From Haematobia irritans (Eukaryota > Arthropoda > Insecta > Diptera > Muscidae), in NCBI RefSeq assembly GCF_050003625.1, contig NC_134398.1, forward strand, positions 112,878,145 to 112,942,144: DNA of 64,000 bases, written 5' to 3'. The stretch's first letter is position 1. Every line of letters starts with the position of its first letter. The notes below the pieces were generated by a model. The model was given only the letters and a program-made list of their open reading frames with translations, searched no databases and was not told the DNA's origin. The translations under genes were made by a program, and so were the position numbers. This document shows, piece by piece, positions 1-10,716 of the stretch.

Positions 1-149
1 ACGGAGGAAAAAGTGTGTTTTTTGTATGTTTGGATACAAAAATAAGATGTTTGGGACAAAAAATTTTTACACAATGTGTGTAAGTACAAGAATATTGTGT
101 TTGAAAACTGGTATATTATGTTTGTAATCGATATGTTAATATGTTACAA
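1..149. repeat. family B fragment, left part
   Basis: The sequence is a run of short AT-rich blocks built on forms of AACATATTATGTTT, as in the family B elements further right. It continues at 8796, so a family A element was inserted into a family B copy. In other B copies the two flanks are adjacent. Confidence 0.6.
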
Positions 150-556
150 CACCGAAAAAACAGTGAACCCTTTGCCATTGCAAAATGAACTAAACTGTAG
201 TAATATTGACCATGATTTAGCCCTTAAGATTTTTTTCAACTTGTCTAGTTTATAATTCTCTTAAATTTTAGTTAATCTATAACATTGTATTTTAGTTCAT
301 TTTTACAACACCATAAGATTTATATACCCCTACCAAGTTAAAAAGTCAGAATTATTTTGGTTTACTTGCTTACTTGCTTAGGAAACCCGATAATAAAAAT
401 TGGTTAACGGTCTCTTTAAAATGTCGACGACTAAACTATTTTTAAATCAATTATTCCACAGTACAGAGAAATGAAATAATTAAAGGAACAACAAACCGAT
501 TTACTATTATGAAAATTTTCATACATTAAAATTCAACTTTCTTTAAGTAAAAGTAC

Positions 557-1813
557 TTTATTATAAAAACTTATGATGAAAGTTCTTAATACAATGTTTT
601 TGTGAATAAAAATTATGACCACGTGGAACGTGACTTTTCCTTAGTTTTTTATTCATCATAAGTATATTCACATATCTTGCTGAAAAAAAATGGAAGGAAT
701 AATGAAAATTGTTAAAAATTAACATGTAATAAAATATAATTTTTTATCTCTTTAAATTAGCTTGTAACTTACCATCTTTGGGGGCATTTTATTAAATGGT
801 GTAAGGAATTCAACTTTTCTTAGATAAACGTACCTCATAAAGTTTGTACCTGAAACAATTAGAGAAATAATGAATTAAGTAATAAATTAACTCATAAAAC
901 TGTGTTGTTATCGATGTGAAGGACATAATGCAATAAATATTCTTGTCAAAAGAAAGCCAATGTTTTAATATAAAACTTACCAATTCTCTATTAAATTGTA
1001 CGCTGAGGTTGAAAAGTTATCGAAATTCATTTGGGGTTACTCTGAAATTAAATATTTATTTTTTACATTAAATAAAAAACATTAAATTGGTTTCCAAAAA
1101 ATCTAATTAAAGAAATAATATGCATAAAAAAACTAAATATTCTGGTTAAAAGAATGTTAAAGAAAGCTTACCAATTCATAAAAATGTTTCCAAATTGTTA
1201 TTCTGAAATTAAGTATTTGTTTTTACATTAAAAATATTAAATTGGTTTCCAAAAATATTTGATTAATGTAATACTAAAATAATGTATTAAAAACCTGTAA
1301 TTTTGATAATAAAAAGGTCATAAAAATGTAAATATTCTAGTGAAAAGAAAGCCAATTTTTAAAAGAAAACTTACCACTTCTCTATTCAATTATAGGCTGA
1401 GGAGAAATATAAAAATATGCCCGAATCCATCTTGGGGTTGCTCTGAAATTAAATATTTTTTTTTTACAACAAAGAAAAACATATTAAACTGGTTTCAAAA
1501 AATAATAATAATTTGCAAATAATGATATAAATAAAAACTATCCTTTTTAAAAGAAAACCACATTTTAAAAAGAATACTTACCAATTTATGATTAAACTAT
1601 ATGCTGAGGTGTAGCAAAAATTTTCTAAAAATATTTGATTAAAGTAATACTAAAATAAGGTATTAAAAATCTGTAATTTTGACAATAAAAAGGTAATAAA
1701 AACGTAAATATTCTAGTGAAAAGAAAGCCAATTTTAAAAGAAAACTTAACACTTTTCTATTATACGCTGAGGAGAAATATAAAAATTTGCCCGAATCCAT
1801 CTGGGGTTGCTCT
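557..1813 (-). other. exon-like block array of family A, copy 1
   Basis: Read on the minus strand, blocks of about 35-75 bp are each preceded by a T-rich tract ending in CAG (or a variant) and followed by GTAAG. They lie near 1745-1813, 1369-1442, 1168-1204, 977-1043, 768-850 and a last block starting at 679. The last block ends in an AATAAA at 557-562. A further block sits at 6938-7010, on the other side of the LINE. The blocks resemble one another and so do the spacers, so the exon+intron unit has been duplicated in tandem. Coding capacity is not supported. Confidence 0.6.
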
Positions 1814-1830
1814 TAAATTAAATATTTTTT

Positions 1831-1839
1831 TAAGAACAA
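1831..1839. repeat. target-site duplication of the LINE, left
   Basis: TAAGAACAA is repeated at 6853-6861, directly after the CCTAA tail. The first T is ambiguous. Sister family A copies without the LINE read through this position. Confidence 0.8.
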
Positions 1840-1936
1840 CCGTCGAACTGAACGGACGTGTTTTCTAATAGCGGAGTATTTCATCGTAATAAGTACTTAT
1901 TACGAATTTCACGTGTGGTGGAAATAATAAACCACC

Positions 1937-3159
1937 ATGCAGCGAAATTCAAAGTCATCCACTGGGTTGCTAACTTCAGGGCCCAGTGGACGGGTAACGA
2001 CTGAAGTTATAAATTTGGGCAGCGACCAAGAGTCAGGCCCAATTAATCGACCTGTAGACGGGTCGACTGGCGGTGACACTTTGGCAAGTCGAACCTTTTG
2101 TAAGGTGACGACATCAAAAGGAGGCAATCCCTCTCGAAAGAGATTCAAGGAACGAAGAAATGCTTTGTTTATCCTAAAGAAATTAGGATCAGTCGACCCA
2201 AGCACGTTGTCGGCTAAGCAAAGCGATTCCTTAAAATGGGCTCAAGGAATTCTTGAAGCTGGAAAAAGGGAACGATCACCGGATGAGCTACCATCCTCTA
2301 AACGGGATCAAAGATCGTTTGCCTCAGTTGCAAAAGACAGCCTTGTGATGGCTATTATTAATAAAGGAGCATTGGACGGTATGATTCCAAGCAAAAATGG
2401 GGGGAAATTGAGAACGCGATGTCTGGTGTCTACTCAGAGGTGCGAAAAAAGTTTCCCGGACCAAGTCCTCGACGGCAAGATGCTGGATGGTATCAAGGAC
2501 GATATAAGTTAATAGCTTTTGCAGACCAGAGGTCTATGGATTGCTTTAAAGCTGCATTGATGCTAATTGGTGAAGTTTGGGAAGGAGCCGCTTTGGAGTT
2601 AGTCGATAAAAAAGACATACCGGCTAAACCTAGAGCACATGCATGGATACCGGCAAACCCTCCTGATCCTGAGTCAATACTAGAGAGACTAAAAGAATGT
2701 AACCCAGATCTTCCAACCGCCGATTGGAAGGTTGGTCGTTTGGATGAGGTGGATGGACCAAGACGACATGCGGTGTTTATATTAAACATAGAGTCGCTGC
2801 CACATCTAGCCCAGACCCAAGGACGCGTAAGTTATGGCTTTCATGATATCCATATGAAGGTATACAAAAGCGATCAGCCAAAGGATACCGAAACGGACAA
2901 GCCTCCGGTAGAGTCAGCAGTGAAAAAATCTCCTAGCGAAGCCGAAGGAGACATAAAACCTACAGACTATGGCGAAAATCATATGCGGGAAGTTTCTACA
3001 GGCTCAAGCCTCACCAAAGCTGAACCGCGGATTGTTGCGAGAGTCACCGAGATCTGTGAAGAGGAAGCCCTTGATGACTCAATTGAAGCGGCTGATGTGA
3101 CGGTGGTTGAAAATTTGGATGGTTCTACGGTTCCTCCAGATAAATCTTCACCATTGTAA
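1937..3159 (+). pseudogene. LINE ORF1 (gag-like, DUF4780-like), frameshifted
   Basis: ORF1 starts at ATG 1937 in the context ACCACCATG and runs in one frame to a stop at 2512. The protein-like reading switches to another frame near 2391-2404, in a run of A5 followed by G6, and continues to the stop at 3159. The first part (about 155 residues) is basic and low-complexity. The second part begins WGEIE and resembles the DUF4780 type found in gag-like proteins of dipteran LINEs, where it presumably binds RNA. I see no CCHC knuckles, unlike classical I-element ORF1. The acidic tail (about the last 90 residues) is rich in E, D and S. The end overlaps the ORF2 start by 53 nt, which suggests coupled re-initiation. 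The frame change looks like a single-base indel in a homopolymer rather than a programmed site. Confidence 0.75.
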
Positions 3160-4018
3160 GGCCGCTTGTGCTGCCTTAAAAGTTCTCCTGATGAAAGGAG
3201 AAATAGATATAGTTCTTATTCAAGAACCGTACATATATAAGAACAAGATCTGTGAATTAAGCACTCCGGGTTTCAAACTTTTGCATAATACCGGTAACGA
3301 TATAAATCGAGCATGTATAATTGCTAAAAACGAACTAAACTTGTTTCTGCTTCCTTCATTGAGCAATGCAGACACTGTCGTAGCCAGTCTAGAGATATCC
3401 ACATGCAAATATTGGGTATCTTCGGTCTACATGGGACATGATAGGGATATGCCACCCTGTGCCGTTAAGACCTTAGTTGAGGAGTCACTAAAAACAAAGA
3501 CAAAACTCATTATGGGATGCGATGCAAATGCACATCATAGTATTTGGGGAAGTAGTGATACTAATGCAAGGGGAGAGTCGCTAATAGAGTTTATTTTGCG
3601 TACTAACCTGGTAGTTTGCAATAAGGGAGATGCACCAACCTTCGTCACCAGGAACAGACAAGAGGTTTTGGACGTAACGTTGACCTCTCCGGAACTGAAT
3701 GATAAGATATCTGAGTGGCAAGTTTTGAGGGAACATAGCTTCTCAGATCATCGCTACATCAGTTTCAGATTGGCTGTTCGTACTTCAAAGACCATATTTC
3801 CGCCAAATGTTAGGAAAGCTGATTGGAATAGGTATAGGGAATCGTTCAATTTGATGATACCGGAAGTGCCGGAGACAAATATGGGCACTGTGCAAGATAT
3901 CGAACACGCAGTGGAGCGGATTACTAAGGCCTTCAACATTTCACTGAAAGCTGCATGCCCTAGAGGAAAGCCAAGGGGAAAAAAATCGGCCGCCTTGGTG
4001 GACTACGGAGTTAAGTAA
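3107..4018 (+). CDS. LINE ORF2, N-terminal part: APE-type endonuclease
   Basis: This 303-residue frame is the endonuclease/exonuclease/phosphatase domain that nicks the target DNA to prime reverse transcription. Visible family motifs are QINLH (residues 11-15), QEPY (39-42), CDANAHH (138-144), LDVTL (188-192) and SDH (213-215), covering the metal-binding and catalytic His/Asp positions. The ATG at 3107 lies inside the end of ORF1 in another frame. The frame ends at TAA 4016-4018, but the following frame already reads WWTTELSNM upstream of 4020, so the polyprotein is broken by a one-base change, most likely in the A7 run at 3979-3985. In an intact element this would be the start of one protein of about 1,200 residues. 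Confidence 0.9.
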   Translation: MKIWMVLRFLQINLHHCKAACAALKVLLMKGEIDIVLIQEPYIYKNKICELSTPGFKLLHNTGNDINRACIIAKNELNLFLLPSLSNADTVVASLEISTCKYWVSSVYMGHDRDMPPCAVKTLVEESLKTKTKLIMGCDANAHHSIWGSSDTNARGESLIEFILRTNLVVCNKGDAPTFVTRNRQEVLDVTLTSPELNDKISEWQVLREHSFSDHRYISFRLAVRTSKTIFPPNVRKADWNRYRESFNLMIPEVPETNMGTVQDIEHAVERITKAFNISLKAACPRGKPRGKKSAALVDYGVK

Positions 4019-4019
4019 T

Positions 4020-6707
4020 ATGAGGAAATCCTGCAGGAAGCTCGTTAACGAAGCAAAGTCCACAAGAGCTCCGGAGGATTGGGACACTTACAAGATGAAT
4101 CTGAGAGAATATAAACGAGAACTGAGAAGGTCTCAACAAAACTCTTGGGATGATTACTGTAGCAGTATTGAGAATACGTCAGAGGCTTCCAGATTGCGGA
4201 AGGTACTAGCATCCACTAACACCGCTCCAGGTTTCATTAAAACATCGGAGGGAAATTGGACAACGTCCAGTGAGGAGACGTTGGAGGTACTTTTGGACAC
4301 ACACTTCCCTGGAAATCAGGCGGTTGAACCATGTTCCGGCGGTGTAACAGTGGCTCAGCGATCATTTCCTATCGAGGAAATTGTGTCGGAATCTAGAATA
4401 AAATGGGCTTTAAATAGCTTTGGACCATTCAAATCCCCCGGACCTGATGGAATTACTCCGGCGGAGTTACAGGCAGTGGCTGGAAGAATTATCCCCTGGT
4501 TGACGGTGATATATAAACAATGTGTAAACTTAGCATATATTCCAGAAAAGTGGAGGGAAACAAAAGTCGTCTTCATACCTAAAGCAGGAAAAGCCTCTCA
4601 CTCGAGTGCGAAGGATTTCCGACCCATCAGCTTATCCTCATTCCTACTTAAGACCCTGGAGAGGATGATAGACATGTATCTTAGAACTACCGTGGATTCA
4701 GGTTTGCTCTCGAAACGACAGCATGCATACTCGAAGGGCAGGTCTACTGAGACCGCATTGCATGAACTGGTCAGCTTTATTGAAAGCTCACTATCTGTCA
4801 AAGAATACACAATCGTGGCGTTTCTAGACATCGAAGGGGCGTTCAATAATATCCATCCGAGCTCGATATTAAATGGACTGACAACTCTGAATGTTGATCC
4901 AGGTATTCTTAGGCTGTTAGACGAACTTCTAATGAAGAAACGTATTTCAGCCACACTAGGGCAAGCAAACATACAAAGGTATGTGAACAGAGGCACTCCC
5001 CAAGGAGGAGTTCTATCACCTCTTCTTTGGAATGTTGCTATAAACAACCTTCTGGTTTCTCTGGAAAAAGAAAGGATAAAAGTGGTGGCATACGCAGATG
5101 ATGTGGCGCTAGCAGTCAGGGGAAAATTCCCATCCACAATCAGAGATATTATACAGAGAGCTCTCCGGATGACTGAGAAATGGGCGAAAGATAATGGTCT
5201 TGGTGTAAATCCAGGAAAGACAGAAATAGTCATGTACTGCAAAGATCGCAAAACTCCCACGGTTAGGCCCATTTCCTTAGGGGTTACTGAAATTCCCTTT
5301 GGTGAGTGTGCAAAATACCTTGGCGTTATTTTGGACAGGAAGCTGAATTTTAGGCTTAATATTGAAGAGAGGGCGAGAAAAGCCACGGTAGCTTTGTACT
5401 CGTGCAAAAAGGCAATAGGGAAAAAGTGGGGACTAAGACCAAAAATTGTGCATTGGCTATACACGGCAGTGGTTAGACCTATAATGCTATATGGTGTTGT
5501 AGTCTGGTGGCCGGCACTTCAGAAACCGACTTGTTTAGATAAAGTTCAGCGTATGGCAAGCTTATGTATCTCAGGCGCATTTAGTAAGGCAGGAACAGAC
5601 TCCCTTAATGTCATGCTACATCTATTGCTTTTAGACATTTTGGCCAAACAGTCAGCTGCAACAACGGCTGTGCGGTTGCGCGAGCTATCGCTGTGGTCGG
5701 AAAAAATGTACGGTCATAGTTCGGTCCTCAAAGTAATGCCAGATGTGCCTAACGTAGTGGATTACACCCTGGCAAAACCACTTTTCGACAAAAAGTTTGA
5801 AACTCTAATTCCCAACAGTGAGGCGTGGTGTACACAGACCCCGGGGAATAAAAGATATATAGATTTCTATACTGATGGCTCCAAATTGAATGGACAAGTG
5901 GGGTTCGGAGTATATTCTAAAGATCTGGAAATTCGAATAGCGAAAAGATTACCTAATCACTGTAGTGTTTTTCAGGCTGAAATATTGGCAATAAGAGAAG
6001 TGGTGAATTGGCTGAGAAGTAATGTTCCAACAAATATTGGCATTAATATATACTCAGACAGTCAACCTGCAATAAAATCCTTGGACTCTGTGTTCCTTAA
6101 CTCAAAAACGGCCATAGACTGCCGCAAATCTCTCAACGAGATGGCTGAGCAGTACAATATTCACCTAATATGGGTGCCTGGTCATAGGAACATACCGGGG
6201 AACTGTGAAGCAGATGTGTTAGCAAGGCTAGGAACTACCTTACATATTCCAGGGGAACTAGAATCTGTTGGTATGCCTCTGGCCACCTGCAAGCTCTTAC
6301 TGCGTGAGAAGGCTGTTATGATGGCCAATATTCGATGGGAAAATTGCAAGGGTTGTAACGACACCAAGCAAATATGGCCCCATTTAAACTTAAACCGCAC
6401 ACTAGATATGCTAGTGTTCTCAAGGCGTCAGATAGCACTCCTAATATCTGCTATAACGGGTCGCTGCCTGATAGGCGAATTTGCAAAAACTATAGGTGCG
6501 AAGTATAATGACTATTGTATAAGTTGTCATGACGTGGAGGAAAAGGAATCAATTAAACACCTCTTGTGTGAGTGTCCTGCTTTTTGTGTAAGGCGTAAGC
6601 GAATTTTAGGAGCATATAGCTTTAGATTACTGGCTGACCTGGAAAACGTTAACTTAAGCAGTTTGTTAATGTTTTTGGAGCAATCTGGTTGGTTCCACAA
6701 AAGTTAA
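4020..6707 (+). CDS. LINE ORF2, C-terminal part: reverse transcriptase and RNase H
   Basis: This 895-residue frame carries the polymerase. RT motifs are in order: KVVFIPKAGK (about residue 181), FRPISLSS, FLDIEGAFNNI, GTPQGGVLSPLLWN and the catalytic YADDVAL (about 357), followed by the KYLGVILD thumb-region motif. RNase H follows: YTDGSK (about 616), AEILAIRE, YSDSQPA (about 677) and VPGHRN with a downstream EAD (about 718-730), so the D-E-D-D set is present. The C-terminus has a Cys/His motif (CISCH ... HLLCEC, about 832-855), as in I, R1 and LOA-like elements. The true coding sequence begins upstream of this ATG, continuous with the endonuclease. No internal stop is seen, so the damage is limited to the frame change near 3980. 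Confidence 0.93.
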   Translation: MRKSCRKLVNEAKSTRAPEDWDTYKMNLREYKRELRRSQQNSWDDYCSSIENTSEASRLRKVLASTNTAPGFIKTSEGNWTTSSEETLEVLLDTHFPGNQAVEPCSGGVTVAQRSFPIEEIVSESRIKWALNSFGPFKSPGPDGITPAELQAVAGRIIPWLTVIYKQCVNLAYIPEKWRETKVVFIPKAGKASHSSAKDFRPISLSSFLLKTLERMIDMYLRTTVDSGLLSKRQHAYSKGRSTETALHELVSFIESSLSVKEYTIVAFLDIEGAFNNIHPSSILNGLTTLNVDPGILRLLDELLMKKRISATLGQANIQRYVNRGTPQGGVLSPLLWNVAINNLLVSLEKERIKVVAYADDVALAVRGKFPSTIRDIIQRALRMTEKWAKDNGLGVNPGKTEIVMYCKDRKTPTVRPISLGVTEIPFGECAKYLGVILDRKLNFRLNIEERARKATVALYSCKKAIGKKWGLRPKIVHWLYTAVVRPIMLYGVVVWWPALQKPTCLDKVQRMASLCISGAFSKAGTDSLNVMLHLLLLDILAKQSAATTAVRLRELSLWSEKMYGHSSVLKVMPDVPNVVDYTLAKPLFDKKFETLIPNSEAWCTQTPGNKRYIDFYTDGSKLNGQVGFGVYSKDLEIRIAKRLPNHCSVFQAEILAIREVVNWLRSNVPTNIGINIYSDSQPAIKSLDSVFLNSKTAIDCRKSLNEMAEQYNIHLIWVPGHRNIPGNCEADVLARLGTTLHIPGELESVGMPLATCKLLLREKAVMMANIRWENCKGCNDTKQIWPHLNLNRTLDMLVFSRRQIALLISAITGRCLIGEFAKTIGAKYNDYCISCHDVEEKESIKHLLCECPAFCVRRKRILGAYSFRLLADLENVNLSSLLMFLEQSGWFHKS

Positions 6708-6853
6708 TAATAGAGAAGGTTCAGTGGTTAAGACTAGAAGTGCCCATATGTAATAGGTACTTTTAGTTAAATGTGGTATCACAATGGACTGAATAGTCTA
6801 AGTGAGCCTGAAATTTAATCGGGCTGCCACTTTAACCTAACCTAACCTAACCT
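6708..6853 (+). other. LINE 3' UTR with (CCTAA)n tail
   Basis: The region contains GTGGTATCACAATGGACTGA at about 6773, GGGCTGCCAC and a terminal run of four CCTAA units instead of poly(A). The same block ends the SINE at 40830-41177 and marks LINE fragments elsewhere in the window, so it is probably the part recognised by the LINE reverse transcriptase. Confidence 0.8.
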
Positions 6854-7197
6854 AAGAACAAAGAAATAATTAGCAAATAATAATATATGTACATAAAGAA
6901 TATTATTTTTTAAAAGAAAACCACATTGAAAAAGAACACGTACCTATTTATGATTAAACTATACGCTGAGGTGTAACAAACAATTTTCCAAATTCATCTG
7001 GAGTTACTCTGAAATTGAATATGTATTTTTTACATTGAATAATAATATTAGATAAAACAATTTCAATATACTTTCCATTTCAGCATTTTTTCCTAAATAT
7101 TGAACATTCTTAATAAGCTACCGATCATCACTTCGCCATCGTACATCTCATCACCAAAATATTAATAACTTTCATTTAAAAGTTTTAATAAACAAAC

Positions 7198-7811
7198 TAG
7201 GGATCTATAAATCGAAAATCGATTATTCGAATTTTGGCATGAAAATCTAAAAAAATCGAAATCGCTTATTAACCTTAAAATAATCGCAAAATCGATTTTA
7301 GATTATCAAAACTCGATTTTAGTGTTTTCTGTTTTCATATTCATTGGTTTCAAGTATTTGAAATATACCGAGACATTTCTTCATTTTTATTTATAGAATT
7401 CTATTACCAATAAGAATAAAAATATTGATTTGATTAAGTTAAATATTAAATTGGTTTAAATGAATCCTTTGTGTTTTCAATTTCCTTGAATTTATTTTGT
7501 GAAATAATGATAAATGATTCGTACATGTTAAAAATTTTATACTTAACATTTTAAAAATATATTAAACAAATTAAAAAAAAAAACATGTTTGACTAGAACA
7601 CTAATTTTTGCATTTATCTCCAACTCGCAAAAACAAAATAGATTTCATAAAATCGAATATTTTGTATAATCATTATTTCTATGAAATTCGATTACGAAAA
7701 ATCGAATATTCGAATTTTGAATGGTAAAAATAATCGAAAATCGATTTTTGATTAAAAGTCAATAATGGAAAAGTGGAAAAATCGATTATTGGTTTGTACT
7801 ATAGATCCCCA
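7198..7811. mobile_element. hAT-like MITE with TCGA-rich subterminal motifs
   Basis: The 614 bp element has inverted ends TAGGGATCTATA / TGGGGATCTATA and an 8 bp target-site duplication AAACAAAC (7190-7197 and 7812-7819), the length typical of hAT elements. A sister family A copy at about 26385-26400 shows the uninterrupted site. Many ATCGA/TCGAT motifs lie within about 200 bp of both ends. There is no coding capacity. Confidence 0.85.
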
Positions 7812-7890
7812 AAACAAACACCAATATATGTCTCAAAAAACCAAAATATTCCATCCCTTTATATTCCCTTGTTACATACTTGCTAAAAAG

Positions 7891-8004
7891 ATGCAACAGC
7901 CCACACCAACGCCAACTATACGACTGAAGCATGCCAAACAAAACCAAGCAAAACAAAAACATTCCTACAACAACAAAAACACATGTACCTTCATTGACAA
8001 ATAA
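7891..8004 (+). CDS. small conserved open frame of family A (37 aa here)
   Basis: The frame begins MQQPTPTPTI and is rich in K, Q, N, T and H. Homologous frames with the same start occur in three other family A copies at 14854-15036 (minus), 29702-29884 (minus) and 48436-48624 (plus), where they reach 60-62 residues. Here it stops earlier after changes near the end. It lies on the strand opposite to the exon-like array. I do not recognise the protein and it could be chance conservation among young copies. Confidence 0.25.
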   Translation: MQQPTPTPTIRLKHAKQNQAKQKHSYNNKNTCTFIDK

Positions 8005-8795
8005 ACCATTCGCGAATACTAAACACACACACACAAACCACTGAAAGAACAAAAATAAAAACAACCCCACGCTCAGATATACACAACATCCCCATCACTC
8101 GCTACCATTCCTCATTATTTCATTGCATGCTCTCACTCTGAAAACAAATTTCAAGTAACATCATCTTTACATTAAACATATTCCACTTTGACGAGAAAGA
8201 TCTCTGTACTATGCATTAGTTCATCGCATCTGTCCACAATTTACTCTAAAAACAATACTCTTAAATGCATATCAGTATAAGAACGATGGAACGTTTAACT
8301 TAAAATTAGCAAAAACTTCATGAAATGATATCTACCCATTTTTGACAAAAATGTCTATAAATTTAATTACATGTGAACTAAAAATATTTCATTGACAAAT
8401 GTTGTACCAACTATGATTAACTATAGGAATTGCCAGTAAGAAATTGCTATCCGCTTTTTTTTTATCAAGTTCAATTTTCGTACAAAAATATTTTCTCATA
8501 CAACAACTCTTTATAGTAAATTACACTTATTATTTAGAAAGAATTTTACATTTAATAAGTAGTTCTATAGTATGAGGAAAGAATTTTTAACTATCAGTTA
8601 AGAACATTTTTAAGGAAATTTCCATCGTATTTTGTATGCTATGAACTAAACGATTGCTACTTAAAATTTGTAAAATTTCCCTTCGAGTAGTTAATTTTCG
8701 TTGAAGATACGAAAACTGAACTAGAATTCTGGAAAATTCTTGTAATAAATTATTGTAAAAATCTGCTTAAATTTACCAGACACTTTTTTTCTGTG

Positions 8796-9340
8796 AACAT
8801 AATATGTTTACGTGAATAACTTTTTTAATACAAAACATGTTTGCACAGAAGCATATAATTCTTACAACGATCGTCCAACACGATAATTTTGGTAAAGTTA
8901 CACTAAAAATAGAAATAATACTTGCCGCGGAAAAATATAATTTTACGACATTTAAAACATACATATTATGTTTTCAATAAATTTAAACTTAATACGAAGT
9001 TTTTCAACCTACTTGAATTAGAAACTATTATTTCCAATTTAGTGGTTGTGGTTGCCACCCATGCTTCTTGTTTAATTGGCACAGAAAACTATTACTTTTC
9101 ATTTCGAAGAAAATAAGCTACAATATGCATTATTCCCCTATTTTTATTATTAACGCCGTCTTTGCAAATTACGTACAAAATCTAGAAGTGATTAGAAAAA
9201 TAATATGTGTGCATATAAACAAATATAAATTTACAAATTTGGAGTAAACATATATATGTTGTGAAATAAGACTTCGCCAAAAATTTGATATGCTAAGTGA
9301 AAATATTATTTAATTTGAATATTAAAATGAGTATTCGGAG
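8796..9340. repeat. family B fragment, right part, plus flanking AT-rich DNA
   Basis: The segment starts AACATAATATGTTT, continuing the family B repeat interrupted at 149. It ends with ACATATATATGTTGTGA and a GAGTATTCGGAG segment also found near 21700-21960. Confidence 0.5.
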
Positions 9341-10393
9341 AGAATACCCAGTGGTAAAAATTCAAATCAATTACCAAACAATCGATTATGTTCTTGGAAA
9401 ACTTCGAAGATTAAGTAAGTATGTTTACATCAATCAAGGTAAGTTTCAAAAATAAAAAAAAATAGTCCATTTCTTGCCTTTTCAAGTGCCAGTGTTAGAG
9501 AAGACTGCAGTAGAGGAGTGCGCGTGGAAAGCGTGATTTACGTCATAGTGAACGAAATTCAAAATGAATTCGTAAATCAGAACAGGGGGTATTAGAAATT
9601 GTTCGTAATGCACGATAACGTGCGTGCACGTTCATTGCATTCTAACGACAAGCTTATTTCAGCATCCCTTGAAAAGTTTACCATAATATTAACAACATTT
9701 ACAACTTCTTAAATTTTATTTTTTCTTATAATGTATGATCGATTCAATAGGTGTTTATTATAAAATGTAATGCCGGTAGCTTATAACAGAACTTCGGAGG
9801 GCATCAGTGACAAAAGACCTTTTAAGGAATTTAAAGCATTAGATAGTGCTATCTTTGGTAATATTTGTTCTATTACTTATAGTTTTTATACTTATTGACT
9901 AATTTAATATTTTATTTCAGATGCTTTCAAGACGGAAGACTGTAGAGTGAAGGACTGTTTGCGGACATCGGAAGTCTTTCAAAAATTTTAAGGGTCCGGA
10001 AAGTTTGCGCAAAAAAAAAACGAAAATGTAATAAATAAGTATATAGATATTAATTATTACAAAAGTATTACAAAGTAGTCTTATTCTTAAATGTTGTTCC
10101 TAAATCTTATTGCCAAATATGTATTGATGTAATATATAAAACCGATGACAAGTAGTTGTTTCAAAAATTATGTGTGGCATATTTTTAGGAAAAAACTATA
10201 AAATATCATCACCCGTTTATAGTTTACCAACCAATCGGGCGGTAAATGTGGGGTGTTTAGCTCTAGATTACTGTTACAAATACAAAGTAAAACTGGTTTG
10301 TTCCATCGTTCCCATTACTGAGTAAAACACAATATTCAATAATCGGCATCCATAACCCTTACACATAGGTAATGACGTTGTAATGGGATAAAG
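9341..10393. other. unassigned AT-rich region
   Basis: I see no recognisable gene. A richer stretch at 9480-9660 and splice-like borders near 9855 (GTAATA) and 9920 (TTTCAG) are present, but there is no open frame or repeat match in this window that identifies it. Confidence 0.4.
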
Positions 10394-10479
10394 GGTGATA
10401 CGGTCAAAATTTGGTCAATATAAACTTGACGTATTTCTTTCAATTTTGCATTTAAAAAACCTGAACACCCCTCATTTAT
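10394..10479. repeat. truncated end of another transposon
   Basis: The block starting GGGTGATACGGTCAAAATTT looks like a terminal segment of a DNA transposon, cut at the point where family A sequence begins. No partner end is seen, so this is a low-grade call. Confidence 0.3.
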
Positions 10480-10716
10480 TGGTAGAAAATTACCCAATGA
10501 AATATTTTTAGTTCACATGTAATTAAATTTATAGTCAGTTTCGTCAAAAATGGTAGATAACATTTCATGAAAATTTTGCAAATTTTAAGTTAAACGTTTC
10601 ATTGTTCTTAAACTGACGTGGCTTTACGAATATTATTCTTAGAGTAAATTGTCAGCAGATGCGATGAACTAATGCATAGTACAGAGATCTTTATCGGCAT
10701 AGTGGAATGTGATTTA

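Larger units (their letters stand above)
1840..6853 (+). mobile_element. near-full-length RNase H-bearing LINE (I/LOA-like group)
   Basis: A 5.0 kb non-LTR retrotransposon is flanked by the direct repeat AAGAACAA (1832-1839 and 6854-6861, possibly with one more T) and lies inside family A copy 1. It has a 97-nt leader, ORF1, ORF2 with endonuclease, reverse transcriptase, RNase H and a C-terminal Cys/His motif, and a short 3' UTR ending in four CCTAA units. This domain order is that of the I, LOA and related clades; I cannot fix the clade by eye. Both ORFs carry a one-base frame change in a homopolymer, so this copy is probably dead, or the assembly has small errors. Other fragments of the family lie at 39667-39732, 45462-45986, 56098-57874 and 62050-62185. 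Confidence 0.92.
150..8795 (-). mobile_element. family A element, copy 1 (nested insertions)
   Basis: This is a copy of the family seen intact at 14129-16826, here in reverse orientation. The left end (ACCGAAAAAACAGTG) and right end (CACTTTTTTTCTGTG) match the ends of the other copies. It is split by a LINE (1840-6853) and a hAT-like MITE (7198-7811); removing them leaves about 3 kb. It carries the exon-like block array on the minus strand (roughly 560-1813 and 6938-7010) and a small conserved open frame at 7891-8004. The flanking TA seen in other copies is not clear here. No transposase is encoded, so it is presumably non-autonomous. Confidence 0.75.

Noticed and set aside
4598..5464. 288-codon frame on the minus strand inside the LINE
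   Set aside because: It is antisense to the reverse transcriptase, which has all its motifs on the plus strand.
6833..6853. Telomeric repeat tract
   Set aside because: Only four CCTAA units, flanked by a target duplication inside another element, so it is a LINE tail and not a telomere.
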